Positions 60,283-64,000 of a stretch of 64,000 nucleotides of DNA are shown here, one piece after another. The number at the start of each line of letters is the position of its first letter. Within the stretch, counting starts at the first letter, position 1. This DNA is from Nageia nagi (lineage: Eukaryota; Pinophyta): assembly GCA_050084985.1 (NCBI GenBank), contig JBITNC010000001.1, forward strand, positions 30,070,001 to 30,134,000. Direction: 5' to 3'. The translations under genes and the position numbers were made by a program. Under the pieces are notes generated by a model. The model was not told the origin of the DNA. It searched no databases and worked only from the letters and a program-made list of their open reading frames with translations.

Positions 60283-61061
60283 TTTTATCACATAAAATTT
60301 ATTTATGCATTTAAATTAATACATTAAGAAATATGTGCCCACACTTATACACACTTAGTTCAAGAATATTAATGTTATATTGGATATGGTCAATATATGT
60401 CATTGACTTACTATATTCTTGTCTATGTAGGTACATTCTAACTTAAGGAGTAGGTAATATTATTATGTATATAAATAGGGATCTAATAGTAAGTCCACAT
60501 CAAGAAGATACATGATCCCATATTTAGTCTTAATGATGGTAGTCCTTTAGGTGTCTCTTGACATCACCATTCAAGGTTGTGTTTATGTACTTCCTTATGC
60601 GAGCATCCTGATGATTGTTAGCTTATTTGAGTATCAAATTGAGATCATTGAGAGTCCATGTAGAGGCACAAAGTTGGTTCAAAATATACTACAATATAAT
60701 GAAGATAATTGATGCTTCTCTATAGATAAAATAGACCATCGATGCTCCTTTTGAGCATGCAATAGACCACCCATAGCTCTCTCTTTGGATCATCTTGCTC
60801 CATGAATTTAGGTGCAAAATTTGTTGGTTGTTGAGGCTTAATCACTATATTATATTCATTTATATCATGTATATTTCATGAGGTAAGTATACAAACTCAA
60901 TCTTGTTTGGTGATGTCATTTTAATTTCAGTTATTCATTATCTCCTATATCAGCTTCTTTTATTATAAATTGCTATATGTTAGCTCAATTTTTACAAACA
61001 TTCCTTTGGGACTATAGGTATTTATTTATTTGCATTCTTGAATACATTTTATTTGTAAACA
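60283..61061 (+). repeat. 3' LTR of the innermost gypsy
   Basis: Matches 53165-53942; ends TAAACA. Followed by CTAAT, the right target duplication. Confidence 0.9.
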
Positions 61062-62060
61062 CTAATATGATATGGAAATGAGTCTTAGTTGATACATTGA
61101 TAGAGCCCAAGGGGTTAAACACTCATAGTTAAGTGGACCCAAGCATTCCCTTTAGCTCACTATCCCCTTTTTAGTATAGTGGATCTTATTTTTATTGGTG
61201 GTGTTTATTTTCCACTAGGAATTTCTTTATTACTCACCAATTTTTAGTAAAATGTGTGATATCATCATCCAAAATTAGTAGGATTTGGAAGATGAGTTAC
61301 CTAAAATATCTCTTGCTATATGCTTCATATATAGTACTTGCTAATGAGTTATCTTAGCACTCACTAATTTTTGACAAAATGTGTGACTCATCACTCAAAA
61401 TTGGTAGGCTCTAGTGGATGGATTCCTGAAATATCTCCCACTAATTTTGGGCTTATGGTATAACTCCTTTCTCTAAAAAGCTAGGGGTTTAAGACATTAC
61501 TTGTTGGTAACTTTGACTAGATAGTGACTCATATTTACAATATTCCCTTGAAAGACTTATACTTCTATAATACCCAGATCCATACATAAATATTTACTTC
61601 ACTTACATGTCATGCCATTTCTTGGACATGCTACACTACTTCTCATACATGTTACATCCTTAATATGCTACACTACTTCTCAGACATACTTAGACATATT
61701 GATAATATCTTATGACCTAAAACCTATGCATGATTATCGAAAAATACTTGATTGAGTTAAGATCAATATTCAGGATTTATTTGCATGACAACACCTACTT
61801 TTGAATAAAATATTGGTTAAGTTACCTAAAAAATTGTGTAAGATCCATATACATTGACAATATTTGGACTTCCCTATACTTAAACAAATTTTAATAAAAT
61901 TGACTAAATACAAAGAACAAACACCTTTCTAATATTTATAAAAGTATGAAAGGGAAATAAGAAATGAGAATTAAGAATAAATTTATTAGAAATGAATGAA
62001 ATAATAAAAGAATAGCAAAATGTTCCCCTATTTTTAAAGTGTGATTCTAAAAGAATAACA

Positions 62061-62753
62061 AGTATCTGACAAAATATTCAATTAACAATTAAACATGCAA
62101 TTATGAAGATGAGTAATACTAAAATCAAATTGATCTTAACCTATGAAAATTAGAAAATGAAAGATACAAACCTATACTTTACCTATGACAAATATCAAAG
62201 GATATATTTGCATGAAAGAAGATGAATGACGAGCCCTCCTGAAGAATATGACCACCAATCTAGCCTCAACCCAATGACAATACTAGGAACCCAAAATGAC
62301 ACTTGGCTACCTTTCTAGTTTGACCTTGCATTAAGCTCAATTTCATTTTTAGACCTTAATTTGATATAATATCATGCTTAGAGGTGTGGAAGATCATAGG
62401 AATGCATAGATCAAAGTATAAGAATTTCCAAAATTGATAGGTGGTGTTAAGAAACATCAATCAATAATGACACTAGTAATTGCCACCTATCAAGGATTCA
62501 AGTTTATGCAAGATTAGATCAATCATATCATGATTTTTTGATAATTCATACCCCATCCACCTTTATAGGAAACATGTAGAATTCCAAGGTTCCTCCTTGG
62601 GTTTATTGTGAGGCTAACCCACCTATTACCATAAAACTCAAAGGTATACGAGAGTGCATATGGATAAAGATATTTATTTAGTAAATTAAATAAATCTTTT
62701 TTAAATAACTAAAAAAGGGGTATTTTAATAAATTATTTTTTTTAGTGTTAACA
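62061..62753 (-). repeat. 5' LTR of the outer gypsy, main piece
   Basis: Matches 32651-33343. On minus it starts TGTTAACACTA. To its right begins the copia gag/protease relic into which the outer gypsy was inserted. Confidence 0.85.
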
Positions 62754-63700
62754 TTATCTAAAATAGCCTTAAACATACTCAATAAAATAACCCTTGTGAT
62801 AAGTATCATAAAATGAAGAACTTGAATCTATAACCCAATAATCATTATGCATATCCAAAGTTTATATTAAATAATCCTTAATAAACTTACCAACTATTTT
62901 GACTTAATTATTATTACCTTCATTCAAATTTGTTTCTTTTCCATCTTTCTTCTTAGCACAACAATCCCTCTTGAGATGTCCCTTCTTCTCATAATACCAA
63001 TACTCTACATGTTTTCCCTTGTAGTCACCTTCTAGGTTCCCCTGAGTTTGAGATTCATCTCTTTCCCTCTACCCTTCCTTCCTCTCAATAAGTAGTGCAC
63101 CAAATTTCCTAGATGATTCCCCCATGATTGTTATCTACATACTGTTACTGAAAAGGATTCCCAACTCATTATCAAATACTATCTTGATATAACTCAAAGA
63201 AAAATTAGATACTATCATCACCAAGATACTTCAACTATCCATAAATGAATATAATATTAGTAATACCCATATCTCATCATCAAACTCTAAATCCATTGAA
63301 CTTAATTGGTCAATAATAGTATTAAACTCATTGAAGTGGACTATAAAGGATCCTCTTTCACTCATTTACATATTAAATAATTTTTTTTTTGAAATACCTT
63401 ATTTGAGGTTGAGTGTTTCTCATACATCTTGGAAAACTTTTATATGAAACCATTTGTAGTCTTGTCTTTTGATATCTTGAAGGCTACAGTTGCACCCGAA
63501 CATAATCTCACCATACCCAAATCCTTTCTATCCAAAATATTCCAATCTACATCATTCATGTTTATGGGTTTACTCTTTACCTTTTTTCTAAGGGGTAAAT
63601 AAATATTATTTTGGTACAATTAGGCCTTCATTTACATATTATAAAATCCAAAATTTTTACAATTAAAATTCTCCTTCCTAAACCTCCCTTCTTTTTCCAT
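62754..63700 (-). pseudogene. copia derivative gag and protease start
   Basis: On minus from the ATG at 63698-63700 (M-E-K-E-G) gag capsid relics run to a zinc knuckle near 62965-63006, read Y-W-Y-Y-E-K-K-G-H-L-K-R-D-C: His and last Cys are kept, the first two Cys are Tyr. W-V-I-D-S-S-S-S-F-Y follows near 62830-62860, the protease motif with D-S-S for D-S-G. The frame stops at the gypsy LTR and continues at 32615. Confidence 0.75.
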
Positions 63701-63738
63701 TGCTCCCACTTGATTCAAAATACCTGCTCTCAACACTT

Positions 63739-63754
63739 GAAGATTTAATACCAA
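63739..63754 (-). other. primer-binding site of the copia derivative
   Basis: On minus, TTGGTATTAAATC lies directly inside the 5' LTR and is close to the Met-tRNA type site of the complete copia element. Confidence 0.7.
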
Positions 63755-63755
63755 T

Positions 63756-64000
63756 TTTTTGGATTCAATATATAAAACTAAAGTTGAGCAATCATTTTAC
63801 TCAAAACCATAAGAATATTTACATAAAAAATATAAACAAGAGAACATACAAACATGTAATGTGCTTCATCCAATGTAGGCTACATTCATAAAGAATATCT
63901 AGTCCTTTATTCCAATTAGCCCAAAGCAATCAAAAGATACAACCAATAGTTAAATTGTTGTACCTTTCTCTTTGTTTACATAAGGAATACCCACTACAAT
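63756..64000 (-). repeat. 5' LTR of the copia derivative, cut by window end
   Basis: The visible 245 bp match 30831-31110, the sense 3' end of the LTR. Its outer end and target duplication lie outside the window. Confidence 0.8.

Larger units (their letters stand above)
53165..61061 (+). mobile_element. Ty3/gypsy element, Tat type (innermost level)
   Basis: LTRs of 778 and 779 bp at 53165-53942 and 60283-61061. The flanks read CTACT (53160-53164) and CTAAT (61062-61066), a probable duplication with one change. Order on + is gag, protease, RT, RNase H, archaeal-type RNase H, integrase, then a repeat-bearing 3' UTR. A large part of RT is deleted. It sits inside the 5' LTR of a minus-strand gypsy. 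Confidence 0.9.
40555..62060 (-). mobile_element. Ty3/gypsy element with extra 3' ORF (third level)
   Basis: The 3' LTR is 40555-42440. The 5' LTR is 52230-53164 plus 61067-62060, split by the + strand gypsy. Duplications GGTAT (40550-40554) and AGTAT (62061-62065) flank it. The internal order on minus is gag, protease, RT, RNase H, integrase, then about 3.5 kb of further coding sequence not seen in the other two gypsies here. No second RNase H was found, so it is probably not of the Tat type. Confidence 0.85.
52230..62060 (-). repeat. 5' LTR of the third-level gypsy, split by a gypsy insertion
   Basis: The LTR pieces are 52230-53164 and 61067-62060, about 1.93 kb together, matching 40555-42440. 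They are separated by the complete + strand gypsy. In the uninterrupted copy the junction lies near 41490. Confidence 0.85.
32616..62753 (-). mobile_element. Ty3/gypsy element, Tat type (second level of the nest)
   Basis: The 3' LTR is 32616-33343. The 5' LTR is in two pieces, 40518-40554 and 62061-62753, separated by a younger gypsy. Both LTRs total about 728 bp. Flanks read TTATA (32611 region) and TTATC (62754), a likely 5-bp duplication with one change. Internal order on minus is gag, protease, RT, RNase H, a second archaeal-type RNase H, integrase, as in the Tat lineage. All domains are broken. Confidence 0.85.
30831..64000 (-). mobile_element. non-autonomous copia derivative (outermost level of the nest)
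   Basis: The 3' LTR is 30831-31658, internal sequence 31659-32615 and 62754-63755, and the 5' LTR begins at 63756 and leaves the window. A 30-kb gypsy nest splits the protease/pre-integrase region: translation from the right side ends with the protease segment and from the left side continues with the pre-integrase segment. The internal part adds up to only about 2 kb, with gag and protease but no integrase, RT or RNase H domain. Confidence 0.8.

Noticed and set aside
1-64000. CRISPR arrays, operons, ribosome-binding sites, tRNA or rRNA genes
   Set aside because: None seen. Tandem repeats here lack conserved repeat-spacer structure, and the content is that of a plant nuclear genome.

Overview
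The window is a block of plant nuclear DNA built almost entirely of decayed retrotransposons. It is AT-rich and CpG-poor, with no operons, ribosome-binding sites or intact host genes. Ty1/copia, Ty3/gypsy (including elements with a second, archaeal-type RNase H, as in the Tat lineage) and a plant L1-type LINE are all present. Deep nesting of very degraded elements suits a large, slowly purged genome such as a gymnosperm, but that is inference and no diagnostic host gene is present.

Layout, left to right. (1) 1-2211: the 3' end of a short copia derivative on +, its LTR split by a 785-bp insertion with a 10-bp duplication. Next to it is a minus-strand copia RNase H remnant (2212-2531, continuing at 11731-11870). 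(2) 2532-11725: a complete copia element on + with two 479-bp LTRs, a CATAA duplication, PBS and PPT. It is the youngest element here. Its 3.3-kb leader carries a fragment of a host casein kinase II alpha gene, and its 3' UTR has eight ~50-bp tandem repeats. (3) 12245-~17900: a 5'-truncated second copia element on + with a long 3' LTR. (4) ~17900-22240: AT-rich DNA with no recognisable gene. (5) 22240-22860: a CpG-rich island of unknown origin. (6) 22865-30380: a plant L1-like LINE on +, its 5' part present twice, with a 1.27-kb LTR-type insertion. (7) 30378-30830: a copia RNase H remnant on +.

(8) 30831-64000 is a four-level nest. A non-autonomous copia derivative on minus (3' LTR 30831-31658, 5' LTR from 63756) is split in its protease region by a Tat-type gypsy on minus (32616-62753). 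That element's 5' LTR is split by a second gypsy on minus (40555-62060), which carries a long extra ORF after integrase. The 5' LTR of the second gypsy is split by a Tat-type gypsy on + (53165-61061). Each step is supported by matching LTR halves and near-matching 5-bp target duplications.

All coding regions are broken. Most premature stops sit where Gln, Arg or Trp is expected and are explained by C-to-T changes on one strand or the other, the signature of deamination of methylated cytosine. The most novel items are the captured CK2-alpha fragment, the unassigned coiled-coil ORF at 42735-46237, tandem repeats in the 3' UTRs of three unrelated elements, and an old inverted duplication linking the left edge with 30.4-32.3 kb.
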